Positions 15,192 to 24,319 of a stretch of 48,428 nucleotides of DNA are shown in pieces. The notes beneath the pieces were generated by a model, which did not search any database, was not told where the DNA came from, and saw only the letters and a list, made by a program, of their open reading frames with translations. Origin of the DNA: Puia dinghuensis (GTDB taxonomy: Bacteria > Bacteroidota > Bacteroidia > Chitinophagales > Chitinophagaceae). Within the stretch, counting starts at the first letter, position 1; every line of letters begins with the position of its first letter. Location: the NCBI GenBank assembly GCA_026225275.1, contig JAMFSL010000035.1, forward strand, positions 1 to 48,428. The letters run 5' to 3'. A program made the translations under genes and the position numbers.

Positions 15192-17684
15192 CTAGTCTGT
15201 CCTTAGGCTGCCTATAGGGTTGGCCGTCGCCGCCCGTATCGCCTGCCAGCTGATCGTCAGCAGCGCAATCGCCAGCACCAGTATCCCCGCCGCCATAAAC
15301 ACCCCCACCCCTATATCGATCCGGTACACATAATTCCGCAGCCACACATGCATCCCCCACCAGGCCACCGGCGCCGCAATGACAATAGCGATCAACACCA
15401 GCTTCACAAACTCACCCGACATCAGCCCCGCCAGCTGCATCACCGTCGCCCCCAACACCTTCCGGATCCCGATCTCCTTCCGCCGCTGCTCCGCCATGAA
15501 GGCAGACAATGCCAGCAGCCCCAGACAGGCGATGATCACCGCCAGTGTCGCGAGACTCGTAAAAATATGGCCCGTCCGCTGTACATCGGCATACATCCGG
15601 GCAAAGCTTTCATCCATAAAGGTGTAGCGCATTTCTTGGTGTGGTAGAAAGCTCTTCCATACCCCATCGACCTGTTTGATCAATCCCGCAGGATCACGCG
15701 TATCGATCTTGACCGCAACGACAGTGGCCCAGTTACCCCGATGTAACACCAGCGGCCCGACCGCAGTCGTCAACGATTCGAAATTGAAGTCCCGCACTAC
15801 CCCTACGACATGCATCGCAACAGGCCCCCCGTTGCTGATCTGCAGCCCGATCGGATCGGCCGTCCCCAACTGCTGCGCCATCGTCTCGTTGATGACGATC
15901 CCCGTGGAATCAGAGGCCATCTCGTCCGAAAAATTCCTGCCCTTCACTATTGTCATCCCCATCGCGGGGATATAATCCTGGTCCACCCACCAGCTTTGAG
16001 CAGCGATCCGCGGGTCCACCTTTTGCCGGCCCCATTTCCACATGCTATTCATATTCCGTTTGCCGCCGGTGACCGGCAAGAAGTCACTGACGGATACCGT
16101 GGTCACCCCCGGTAATTTCAGCAGTTCCGTTTTAAAGTCCGGCAGCTTCTTGTCCAACACCCCCGTCCCCTGCACCAGTAGCACCTGCGACTTATCATAA
16201 CCCATTTTCCGGTCCATGATAAATTTCATCTGCCGGTATACCACAAAGGTGGCGATGATTAAGATCGCCGAGGTCGTGAACTGGAAGACAACCAGTACGC
16301 TGCGTAAGCTCACTTTACTCCGGACGGTCCCCCCAGACCTTCGTCCGAGCTGCTTCGTCACGCTCGTCCTCGTTCGCAACCATCGGAGGCCTTGGTTGCC
16401 TTTTAGCACCTCCACCGGCCGGAAAGCCGACAAATACACCGCCGGATAGATCCCCGCCAGCAGCCCGATGACTATCGCAGCGCCCGCCACCACCGGCAGC
16501 AGCCACCATTCAGTCCAGGGCATGCGCAATGAAGTCGCCGTCAGCTGGTTGAACAAAGGCATCATCAACCACGCCAACACCAGCCCCAGTAAGAAAGCGA
16601 CGCCGCTCATCACCAGCGACTCCAGCAAAAACTGTCTGATCAGGCCGCCGCGACGCGATCCAACGACCTTCCGCAGACCTACCTCCTTCGCCCGCCCTGC
16701 ACTCCGCGCCGTCGAGAGGTTGACGAAATTGATACAGGCCAGCAGCAGGATAAAACAGCCTACCGCCGCAAACAACCATACAAAGCGTATATCGCCATGG
16801 GTCAGGCTATCTGCAATATTATAGGAGAACAGGTGAATGTCTCGGACAGGTTGCAGGATAAAACTGCAGGAATTGATAATGTGTTGCGGATCCTTCGTCC
16901 CCATCGACACCAATCCGGGCAGGATATACTGACCGAACATCACCTTCATCTTCTTCTGGAGGGACTCTATATCCGCTCCCCGTCGCAGCAGAACATAACT
17001 ATCATAGTTATCCGCCAGCCACTGCTGCTGCTCACCTGGCCACAGCTCATGGCCAGCCAGGGATAAAAGAAAGTCGTATTGGAGATGCGAATTCGTCGGC
17101 ATATCCTGCATCACTCCCCCAACCGTCCAGGGATGGTCCTTGTCATCGTTGAGGTATAGCAGCTTACCGACCGGGTCTTGTCCCGGGAAAAACTTATCTG
17201 CCTTACGCCGGCTGATGAGGATACTGTGCGGCGCTGTCAGCGCATGGGCCCGGTCGCCATATACCATGGGGAATTGAAACATATCGACCATCGACTGGTC
17301 CGCGTAGCTGAAGCCCTCTTCGAAGATGTTCTCCTCCGCTCCCGCTGCCCGGACTTCATTACTGCCTGCACCCTCGAACAATGGGTACGGCATCGTTCGG
17401 CCCGCCAACTCTACCTCCGGGAACTCCTTCTTAAAGGCGACTGCAAAGGGAGCAGGCATCGCCGGCCCTCTGCTTTCTTTCCCGTCGGGGTTATAGACCT
17501 GGATGACTCGAAACAATCGGTCCGTCTCTGCCCAGCCGCGGTCATAGCTGGTTTCGTTCCGGATATATAATGCAATGAGCAGGCAGGTGGCGATGCCCAG
17601 CGCGAATCCGCCGATCTTGATGGCGGAGTAGAATTTGTGCTTGCGCATCTGCCGCAGGGCAATCATCAGATAATTCCGGAACAT
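15192..17684 (-). CDS. MacB/FtsX-like ABC permease with an in-frame repeat insertion
   Basis: From ATG 17684 (MFRNYLMIALRQMRKHK) the product is 830 residues; the frame extends 26 codons further upstream but the conserved family N-terminus sets this start. The order is helix 1 (about 20-40), periplasmic core domain, FtsX domain with GRAKEVGLRKVVGSRRG, central helix, second core domain, and a final FtsX domain with QRRKEIGIRKVLGATV. Between VLKG and LVVFQF it carries about 34 residues where its paralogues in this window have 13-14; the extra Arg/Thr-rich part (LRTRTSVTKQLGRRSGG) matches an intergenic repeat seen at 5839-5883. The closest sister in the window is the 19359-21791 permease. The ATPase partner is not nearby and the substrate is unknown. 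Confidence 0.9.
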   Translation of the reverse strand: MFRNYLMIALRQMRKHKFYSAIKIGGFALGIATCLLIALYIRNETSYDRGWAETDRLFRVIQVYNPDGKESRGPAMPAPFAVAFKKEFPEVELAGRTMPYPLFEGAGSNEVRAAGAEENIFEEGFSYADQSMVDMFQFPMVYGDRAHALTAPHSILISRRKADKFFPGQDPVGKLLYLNDDKDHPWTVGGVMQDMPTNSHLQYDFLLSLAGHELWPGEQQQWLADNYDSYVLLRRGADIESLQKKMKVMFGQYILPGLVSMGTKDPQHIINSCSFILQPVRDIHLFSYNIADSLTHGDIRFVWLFAAVGCFILLLACINFVNLSTARSAGRAKEVGLRKVVGSRRGGLIRQFLLESLVMSGVAFLLGLVLAWLMMPLFNQLTATSLRMPWTEWWLLPVVAGAAIVIGLLAGIYPAVYLSAFRPVEVLKGNQGLRWLRTRTSVTKQLGRRSGGTVRSKVSLRSVLVVFQFTTSAILIIATFVVYRQMKFIMDRKMGYDKSQVLLVQGTGVLDKKLPDFKTELLKLPGVTTVSVSDFLPVTGGKRNMNSMWKWGRQKVDPRIAAQSWWVDQDYIPAMGMTIVKGRNFSDEMASDSTGIVINETMAQQLGTADPIGLQISNGGPVAMHVVGVVRDFNFESLTTAVGPLVLHRGNWATVVAVKIDTRDPAGLIKQVDGVWKSFLPHQEMRYTFMDESFARMYADVQRTGHIFTSLATLAVIIACLGLLALSAFMAEQRRKEIGIRKVLGATVMQLAGLMSGEFVKLVLIAIVIAAPVAWWGMHVWLRNYVYRIDIGVGVFMAAGILVLAIALLTISWQAIRAATANPIGSLRTD
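16336..16381 (-). repeat. Repeat segment inside the permease coding sequence
   Basis: This 46 bp piece aligns with the intergenic segment at 5839-5883 at about 76% by eye. It is part of an insertion of roughly 60 bp, a multiple of three, relative to the other permeases in the window, and it falls in the loop between the first FtsX domain and the central membrane helix. Confidence 0.45.
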
Positions 17685-17720
17685 AGCATTGAAGTTGGTG
17701 TACTCAAAGGACGCCTTCCC

Positions 17721-17754
17721 TTTGGAAATGTTGCACGGTAAATACATATCTTTG
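17721..17754 (+). promoter_or_regulatory. Likely murF promoter
   Basis: TTTG at 17721-17724 and TATCTTTG at 17747-17754, an exact TAnnTTTG box, are separated by 22 bp. The predicted start would be near 17760, about 12 nt before the murF ATG at 17772. The region also holds the start of the divergent permease. Confidence 0.5.
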
Positions 17755-17771
17755 GCTATCAACGGCTACCC

Positions 17772-19166
17772 ATGACCATCGAACAATTATACGACATCTA
17801 TCTCCGTCACCCTTCCATCCGGACGGACACCCGCCAGTTGAAGCACGGCGATCTTTTCTTTGCGCTCAAAGGTCCTAATTTCAACGGCAACCAGTTCGCC
17901 GTCCATGCCCTCGAACAGGGCGCCGCCTATGCCATTATCGACGAGTCGCCCGCTGATATCAATGCCGTGCCCCCGTATATATTAGACCGCCTCCTCCCGG
18001 TTCCCGATGTTCTCACGGCTTTGCAGGATCTCGCCCTCCATCATCGGCGGCAGTTTTCGGTTCCTTTTATTGCGATAACCGGAAGTAATGGGAAGACGAC
18101 GACGAAAGAGTTGGTGTCTGGGGTGTTGTCAACAACTTTTACCACTTATACTACGCAGGGCAATTTGAATAATCACATAGGGATTCCGCTGACACTCCTG
18201 TCGGTGGGAAAGGATGCGCAGATGGCGGTGATCGAGATGGGGGCGAATCACCAAAAAGAGATCGAGGGCTATTGCCGGTATGTGCTGCCGACGCATGGGA
18301 TCATTACGAATGTGGGAAAGGCCCATCTAGAAGGGTTCGGCGGGCCCGAGGGCGTGAAGAAAGGGAAGGGGGAGTTGTACGATTTTCTGCGGAGTGAGCA
18401 TGTGCCCGCGATCAACGGCGGCGCCGGTGGGATCGTGCCCGCGATAGGCGGTGGAACGGCATTCGTTTTACGGGATTCGGCAGATCTTTGGGCGATGAGC
18501 AAGGGGATAGCACAGGTGGTAAGCTATGGGACCGAGAATGCGGAATATGAAGGCCGGCTCGCCAGGACCGGGAGTGATACGCTGTTATCTGTTGAAATGA
18601 TAGTCGGGGCGACTACTGGTGTTATCCGTACGCAGCTGGTCGGCGATTATAACCTCCCGAATGTTCTGGTCGCTGTCGCGGTGGGAAAGCATTTCGGTGT
18701 GAAGGATGAATTGATCCGAGAGGCTATTGAACAATATACACCATCCAACTCCCGCTCGCAGCTGATCGAACGTGATGGCCTGCATATTATCCTTGACGCC
18801 TATAACGCCAACCCCTCCAGCATGCGCGCCGCCATCGAAAATTTCGCGCGTTTGCCGATCGCCGGCGATCCAAATCCCGGCACACCCTCCGATCCCGCCA
18901 ACCACAAAGTACTGATCCTTGGCGCCATGGCCGAGCTCGGCCCCGAAAGCCTCGCCGAACACCAGGGCATTATCGACCTCATCGTCCAATACCAATGGCA
19001 GCAGGTTGTTCTTGTCGGCGGCGACTTCCGCCACCTCAGCCATCCCTACCTCAGCTTCGCCAACAGCAAAGAGGCCGGCCGCTGGCTCGCCGGTGTCGGA
19101 CTCAAAGATAGCTACCTGCTGATCAAAGGCTCCCGCAGCATGAAAATGGAGGAGGTGCTGGGCTGA
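17772..19166 (+). CDS. murF: UDP-N-acetylmuramoyl-tripeptide--D-alanyl-D-alanine ligase
   Basis: This 464-residue cytoplasmic ligase adds D-Ala-D-Ala to UDP-MurNAc-tripeptide using ATP, the last soluble step of peptidoglycan precursor synthesis. The N-terminal domain binds the UDP-sugar with SIRTDTRQLKHGDLFFAL. The P-loop is ITGSNGKTTTKE (about 105-116), followed by QGNLNNHIGIPLTLL, the VIEMGANHQKEI metal/ATP region and LDAYNANPSSMRAA in the C-terminal domain. The length is normal. It is the only gene in this stretch that is not a permease, lying between two permease pairs transcribed away on both sides, and shows no other mur gene near it. The start at 17772 is supported by the promoter spacing. 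Confidence 0.96.
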   Translation: MTIEQLYDIYLRHPSIRTDTRQLKHGDLFFALKGPNFNGNQFAVHALEQGAAYAIIDESPADINAVPPYILDRLLPVPDVLTALQDLALHHRRQFSVPFIAITGSNGKTTTKELVSGVLSTTFTTYTTQGNLNNHIGIPLTLLSVGKDAQMAVIEMGANHQKEIEGYCRYVLPTHGIITNVGKAHLEGFGGPEGVKKGKGELYDFLRSEHVPAINGGAGGIVPAIGGGTAFVLRDSADLWAMSKGIAQVVSYGTENAEYEGRLARTGSDTLLSVEMIVGATTGVIRTQLVGDYNLPNVLVAVAVGKHFGVKDELIREAIEQYTPSNSRSQLIERDGLHIILDAYNANPSSMRAAIENFARLPIAGDPNPGTPSDPANHKVLILGAMAELGPESLAEHQGIIDLIVQYQWQQVVLVGGDFRHLSHPYLSFANSKEAGRWLAGVGLKDSYLLIKGSRSMKMEEVLG

Positions 19167-19249
19167 CCCCCGCTCCGGGGCCGGCGATTCCGGGCCGGGA
19201 ATAGTTTTAGCCGGACGAGTCACGGGCTTTGCGAACACGTACACCTGCC
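19167..19249. other. GC-rich stretch after murF
   Basis: Just after the murF stop are short complementary runs (CCCCG-ctc-CGGGG near 19168-19180, then ggccggcgattccgggccggg) that could fold as a weak terminator. It does not carry the TAAC-GGGGC block of the structured repeats. No gene is seen before the permease regulatory elements starting at 19250. Confidence 0.35.
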
Positions 19250-19333
19250 GTATCGAAAGCGGACACCGCCGCCCATCGCGATTGCGTAAATAATTAATTG
19301 CCAATGCCATATAAAACCGGCACCCGATTGGCA
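19250..19333 (+). promoter_or_regulatory. GTATCGAAAG element and sigma-54-like promoter of the 19359 permease
   Basis: GTATCGAAAG at 19250-19259 is followed by GCGGACACC and, 59 bp on, by CGGCACCCGATTGGCA: GG at 19319-19320, exactly 10 nt, GC at 19331-19332. Sigma-54 promoters have TGGCAC-N5-TTGCA, so GGCAC and the GG/GC spacing match well. The ATG is at 19359, leaving a leader of about 15 nt. The upstream element would be an enhancer-binding activator site. Confidence 0.6.
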
Positions 19334-19358
19334 ATACCCGCATCATACACTTTCACCG

Positions 19359-21791
19359 ATGCACAACAACAATCTCACCATCGCCCTCCGGCAATTGCGT
19401 AAGCAAAAAATGTATGCCGTCATCAAGATCGGCGGCTTAGCCCTCGGCATCACCGCCTGCCTGCTGATCTCCCTGTACATCAGGGATGAATTGCACTACG
19501 ACAGGGCTTACCCCGATGTCGCCCGCATTTTTCGGCTGACCGATAGATTTGACGATAATGGCAAAACAGGGAGCAATTCGGACTGGCAGGCTCCCGTAGC
19601 TAAAGCCTTAATGGCGGATTTTCCCGAAGTAGAGAAGGCCGGCCGCCTAATGCCCCATGAAACATTCGATGGGGGAAGCAATGAGGTAAGGTCTGTCGAT
19701 AAAACACAAAACAACTTTGAAACCAGGTTCGCTTACGCCGACCAGGAACTACTGGACATCCTCAAAATACCCCTGATCTACGGCGACCGGGCACATGCGC
19801 TGACCGAGCCCAACACGATGCTGATTTCCAAAAGGAAGGCCGACAAATATTTCCCTCGCCAGAATCCCGTCGGTCAAACGTTAGTGCTGAACAACGACAG
19901 GAACCAGACTTATACCATCACCGGCGTCATGCAGGATTTTCCCTCTACCTCGCATATTCAATACGATTTTTGGCTTACCCTCTCCGGTCACGAACTCTTT
20001 CCCGGCGAGGCGAACTCCTGGAACGCTACTAACTATTCAACCTACCTGCTGTTAAAGCCGGGCACGGATGTCGCACAGCTGCAGGTCAAGTTGAAACTCC
20101 TGCTGACAAAATACATTATACCCACCTTGCGGCAGAATGGAGATATCATAGCGGATAAAGTGGAACAAACGACCACCTTCTACCTGCAGCCCATCAGTAA
20201 GATCCATCTCGATACTACGATTGATGATGAAGTGAGCCATGGAGATATACGCTTCATCTGGTTGTTCGCCGCCGTAGCGGGTTTCATCCTCCTCATCGCC
20301 TGCATAAATTTCATCAATCTTTCCACGGCGAAATCGGCGAACCGGGCCAGGGAAGTGGGACTGCGGAAAGTGATCGGATCGCTGCGCAGCGGGCTGATCA
20401 AACAATTCCTGACGGAGTCGCTGCTATTCAGCTTTCTTTCCTTTGGTTTAGCCCTGGTGCTGGCGGTATTGTTATTGCCTTACTTCAACCGGCTGGCGGA
20501 TAAATCGCTGACCATTCCGTTCACCGCCTGGTGGCTCGCACCCCTTCTCCTCGGCGCGGCCATCGTCACCGGCGTCCTGGCGGGTCTTTATCCTTCCCTG
20601 TATCTTTCCTCCTTCAAACCGATAGACGTGCTGAAGGGACAGGTCAGCAGAGGCGCGAAAAGTTCCCTGCTGCGGAATGGCCTCGTCGTCTTCCAATTCA
20701 CGACATCTGTCATCCTCATCATCAGCACGGTCGTCGTGTACAACCAGATGCACTTCATCCTCCATCAAAAGATGGGATTCAACAAAGACCAGGTCGTTTT
20801 GCTGCAAGGGACCAACACGCTGGCAGGTCAGGTAAAAGATTTCAAACATGAGCTGGCCAACCTTCCCCAGGTCAGCAGCGTCTCCATCGGTGATTACCTG
20901 CCCATAGCCAACACCAAACGCGACTGGGAACAATTCTGGCATGAAGGAAAAACGAAGGTAGAAGCAGGTTTCTACGCACAGACATGGATGGTAGACGAAG
21001 ACTATGTCCGCACAATGGGGATGCGGCTTGTCGCCGGAAGGAATTTTTCCCCGGCTATCGCCTCCGACTCACAGGCCGTCATTATCAACCAGGCGATGGC
21101 GCAACAGCTTCATCTGACGGACGCACCGGGTAAAAGGATAACCGTCGACTGGGGGGCTACCTACACGATCATCGGTGTCGTGCAGGACTTCAATTTCGAA
21201 ACTATGCGTACCGGCATCAGGCCGTTGTGTCTGCATTTGGGTAACAGCCCGTCGATCATCTCCGTCAAGGTCAATACCGCGGATATGAAGCAAAGCCTGG
21301 CCGCTATCACCGCCGTGTGGCATCGCTTCGCCCCCAATCAGCCGATACGATATACCTTCCTCGATGAGAGCTTCAGGAATATGTATGCCGACGTGCAAAG
21401 GATGGGAGACATTTTCAGCAGCTTTGCCAGCCTGGCGATCGTGATTGCCTGTCTCGGGCTGTTCGCCTTATCTGCATTCATGGCCGAGCAGCGCAATAAA
21501 GAGATCGGTATCCGGAAAGTACTGGGCGCCAGTGTCAGCGGGATTACCTTTTTGATGTCAAGAGAGTTTATCTTTTTGGTTGCCCTGGCTATCCTTATCG
21601 CCTCGCCGGTGGCGTGGTGGGCCATGAATACCTGGCTGCAGGATTTCGCCTCTGCTTACCGGACCACGATCAGCTGGTGGGTAATCGCACTGGCAGGTGC
21701 CGGTGCGATCGCTATAGCACTGCTGACAGTCAGCATCCAAGCAGTGAAGGCCGCGCTGGCGAATCCGGTGCAGAGCCTTCGCTCTGAATGA
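19359..21791 (+). CDS. MacB/FtsX-like ABC permease
   Basis: The 810-residue product opens MHNNNLTIALRQLRKQKMYA and shows the complete family layout: helix 1 (about 20-42), periplasmic core domain (about 50-280), first FtsX domain with NRAREVGLRKVIGSLRSG (about 320-340), a central helix after VLKGQVSRGAKSSLL, second core domain with VDEDYVRTMGMRLVAGRNF, and the terminal FtsX domain with QRNKEIGIRKVLGASV. It is closest by eye to the 15192-17684 permease on the other side of murF (both have CLLIALYIRxE/LYIRDELHYDRA and TMGM motifs), suggesting a local duplication. It is probably the first gene of a two-permease transcript with 21837-24209 (45 bp gap), controlled by the sigma-54-like promoter in front. 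Confidence 0.93.
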   Translation: MHNNNLTIALRQLRKQKMYAVIKIGGLALGITACLLISLYIRDELHYDRAYPDVARIFRLTDRFDDNGKTGSNSDWQAPVAKALMADFPEVEKAGRLMPHETFDGGSNEVRSVDKTQNNFETRFAYADQELLDILKIPLIYGDRAHALTEPNTMLISKRKADKYFPRQNPVGQTLVLNNDRNQTYTITGVMQDFPSTSHIQYDFWLTLSGHELFPGEANSWNATNYSTYLLLKPGTDVAQLQVKLKLLLTKYIIPTLRQNGDIIADKVEQTTTFYLQPISKIHLDTTIDDEVSHGDIRFIWLFAAVAGFILLIACINFINLSTAKSANRAREVGLRKVIGSLRSGLIKQFLTESLLFSFLSFGLALVLAVLLLPYFNRLADKSLTIPFTAWWLAPLLLGAAIVTGVLAGLYPSLYLSSFKPIDVLKGQVSRGAKSSLLRNGLVVFQFTTSVILIISTVVVYNQMHFILHQKMGFNKDQVVLLQGTNTLAGQVKDFKHELANLPQVSSVSIGDYLPIANTKRDWEQFWHEGKTKVEAGFYAQTWMVDEDYVRTMGMRLVAGRNFSPAIASDSQAVIINQAMAQQLHLTDAPGKRITVDWGATYTIIGVVQDFNFETMRTGIRPLCLHLGNSPSIISVKVNTADMKQSLAAITAVWHRFAPNQPIRYTFLDESFRNMYADVQRMGDIFSSFASLAIVIACLGLFALSAFMAEQRNKEIGIRKVLGASVSGITFLMSREFIFLVALAILIASPVAWWAMNTWLQDFASAYRTTISWWVIALAGAGAIAIALLTVSIQAVKAALANPVQSLRSE

Positions 21792-21836
21792 GCTTCGGCT
21801 CCCGAAGAGAGTTTGAGATCTAATTAAAATCACCCC

Positions 21837-24209
21837 ATGCTCAAAAACTATCTCACCGTCGCCTGGCGGGCCTTCCGCAACAACAAGGCCTTTTCCCTGA
21901 TCAATATCTTTGGTCTCGCCCTTGGCATGGCCTGCAGCCTGCTGATCTTCCTGTGGATCCGGGACGAACGGAGCATGGACAACTTTCACGCCAACGGATC
22001 CCGGCTCTACATGCTCTACGAACAGGAACACATCGACGGCAAAATGATGGCCGGCTACTGGACGCCAGGTCTCCTCGGACGCGAACTGAAAAGACGGATG
22101 CCCGAAGTGGAATACGCTACAACCATCAGCGGGCATGACGGCGTCACCTTCCAGGCAGGCGATAAGATCATCAAACAGGACGGGATTGCCGCCGACTCCG
22201 ACTATTTCAACATGTTCAGCTACCCCTTGTTACAGGGTACGGCGACCACGGCGCTGGATAACCCTTCGGCTATCGCCATCTCCGACAAAATGGCCCGGAG
22301 CTTTTTCGGCAGCGCCCGGTCGGCGATCGGGAAGTCTATTCTCTGCCAAAACCACCGGCAGTTTACGGTCTCCGCCGTTTTTGCCGACCCGCCCGCCAAC
22401 AGCTCGTGGAAATTCGACTTCGTCATCAACTGGATTGCAGAACTCGAAGACAACAACTGGATGACCAACTGGGAAAATAATAGCCCCAGCACCGCCATCA
22501 TGTTGCGCGCCAACGCCGATCCGGTGCTGACCGCGGCAAAATTGAAAAAAATACTCTTCGACTACAACAAGAATTTCGGCAAAACATTCTGGACCGATCT
22601 CGGCATGCAGCCATTAGGCGATGTCTACCTGCATGGCAACTTCACCGACGGCCAGTTGACCGGCGGCCGCATCGAATACGTTCGGTTGTTCAGCATCGTC
22701 GCTATATTCATCCTGTTCATCGCTTGTATCAACTTCATGAATCTGACGACTGCCCGGTCGGCCCGCAGAGCGAAAGAGATCGGCATCCGCAAAGTCGCCG
22801 GCGCCATCCGGGGTTCACTCGTCGGTCAATTCCTCAGTGAGGCAGTACTCCTGACCGCCCTCTCCGCCATTCTCGCGGTCATGCTGGCCAATGCCGTGCT
22901 GCCCGTCTTTAATACCCTGACCCAAAAACAGATCGTCATTCCCTATACCAACGCTCATTTCTGGTTGGAACTCGCCGCACTGACACTGGTGACGGGCTTG
23001 CTGGCAGGTAGTTATCCCGCCGTTTTTCTTTCCGCTTTGCAGCCCATCCGGGTGTTAAAAGGAGCTTTGACATTCAGCAACAGCTCTGTCCTCTTCAGAA
23101 AAGGGCTGGTGGTCTTCCAGTTCGTCCTCTCCATCGTCCTTATCATCGGCACCATCGTCGTGGCCAGACAGATCAACTATGCCCAGCACGCCAACCTGGG
23201 CTTCAACAAGGAGAACCTCGCCTATATCCCGTTGGAAGGCGATCTCGGCAATAAGTATGCGGTATTCAAACAACAGGCTGCCCGGATGCCGGGGGTAGGC
23301 GCGGTGTCCTGTATGGCGGATGCGCCAACGAATATCGGGCGCACGATCACTGCCACGGTCTCCTGGACCGGCAAAGACCCCAATGCCAAACCCTTGTTCG
23401 CCATCACAGAAGCCGGTTATGATTTCGTCAAAACCATGAACCTGCAACTCGCGGCAGGCCGTGACTTTTCCCGCAACTTCCCGTCGGACACGACAGATTA
23501 TCTCGTCAATGAAGAGGCCCTGAAGACCCTGAAATATAAAGACCCCATTGGCCAGCCACTCGAGCTATGGGGCCAAAAAGGACATATCATTGGTGTGCTC
23601 AGAGATTTTCATCTGAAATCTTTGCATGAACGGATCACTCCCCTGATCGTTAGGTTCAATGAGGCCCACAATGACGGTGTCATCCTGGTACGGATACAGG
23701 GGCAGCATACGAAAGAAGTGCTGACGGATCTCGAAGGCATCTGCTCCAGCCTGAATCCGAAGTTTCCGTTCACGTGTTTGTTTGCTGACGAAGAATATAA
23801 AAAACTATACAACAGCGAAGTGATCGTCAGCCATCTGTCCGATTATCTTGCAGGACTGGCCATCTTTATTTCCTGCATGGGACTGCTGGGACTGGCCATG
23901 TTCACCGCCGAACAACGCACCCGCGAGATCGGGATCCGGAAAGTATTGGGTGCAGGCATTTTCTCTCTGCTCACTCTCCTGTCCGGCGAATTCCTGGTAC
24001 TCGTCGTCATTGCGCTGCTGATCGCCTCGCCGCTGGCATGGTGGGCCATGCATGTTTGGCTGCAAGACTATGCGTATAAGATCACTATCGAGTGGTGGTT
24101 CTTTGGTCTGGCCGGCGCCATGGCTATCGTTATAGCGCTGCTGACGGTCAGTTTACAGGCAGTAAAGGCCGCGCTGGCGAATCCGGTGAGGAGTTTAAGG
24201 GCAGAGTAG
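21837..24209 (+). CDS. MacB/FtsX-like ABC permease
   Basis: The 790-residue protein begins MLKNYLTVAWRAFRNNKAFS and keeps both periplasmic core domains and both FtsX domains (RRAKEIGIRKVAGAIRGS about 305-322; QRTREIGIRKVLGAGI near 700). Its first core domain differs from the preceding permease (ERSMDNFHANGSRLYMLYEQ), and by eye it belongs to a different subgroup, so the pair is not a simple recent duplication. It lies 45 bp behind the 19359 permease, with no promoter-like box in the gap, so cotranscription is likely. No ATP-binding subunit is encoded next to it. Structured repeat copy 3 starts two bases after its stop codon. Confidence 0.93.
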   Translation: MLKNYLTVAWRAFRNNKAFSLINIFGLALGMACSLLIFLWIRDERSMDNFHANGSRLYMLYEQEHIDGKMMAGYWTPGLLGRELKRRMPEVEYATTISGHDGVTFQAGDKIIKQDGIAADSDYFNMFSYPLLQGTATTALDNPSAIAISDKMARSFFGSARSAIGKSILCQNHRQFTVSAVFADPPANSSWKFDFVINWIAELEDNNWMTNWENNSPSTAIMLRANADPVLTAAKLKKILFDYNKNFGKTFWTDLGMQPLGDVYLHGNFTDGQLTGGRIEYVRLFSIVAIFILFIACINFMNLTTARSARRAKEIGIRKVAGAIRGSLVGQFLSEAVLLTALSAILAVMLANAVLPVFNTLTQKQIVIPYTNAHFWLELAALTLVTGLLAGSYPAVFLSALQPIRVLKGALTFSNSSVLFRKGLVVFQFVLSIVLIIGTIVVARQINYAQHANLGFNKENLAYIPLEGDLGNKYAVFKQQAARMPGVGAVSCMADAPTNIGRTITATVSWTGKDPNAKPLFAITEAGYDFVKTMNLQLAAGRDFSRNFPSDTTDYLVNEEALKTLKYKDPIGQPLELWGQKGHIIGVLRDFHLKSLHERITPLIVRFNEAHNDGVILVRIQGQHTKEVLTDLEGICSSLNPKFPFTCLFADEEYKKLYNSEVIVSHLSDYLAGLAIFISCMGLLGLAMFTAEQRTREIGIRKVLGAGIFSLLTLLSGEFLVLVVIALLIASPLAWWAMHVWLQDYAYKITIEWWFFGLAGAMAIVIALLTVSLQAVKAALANPVRSLRAE

Positions 24210-24211
24210 AT

Positions 24212-24260
24212 GCGGTTCGCTCCGCTGCGCCGGCTTACGCCGGCTAACCGGGGCTCATGT
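24212..24260 (+). repeat. Structured dispersed repeat, copy 3
   Basis: The copy reads gcggttcgctccgctgc, then a perfect stem GCCGGC-ttac-GCCGGC, then TAACCGGGGCtcatgt. It sits between the convergent ends of the permease (stop 24209) and the histidine kinase (stop 24316). Confidence 0.6.
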
Positions 24261-24277
24261 CTGCTCCGCGCTAGCGC

Positions 24278-24319
24278 TCCGGGGCTGTCCCTCCGGGGCT
24301 GTCCGTCCGGGGCTGTCAC
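24278..24319 (+). repeat. Three 14 bp tandem repeats
   Basis: The unit tccggggctgtccc occurs at 24278-24291, 24292-24305 and 24306-24319 with one or two changes each. The last unit contains the histidine kinase stop codon (24316-24318, minus strand), so the array has grown right up to the coding end. Confidence 0.85.
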
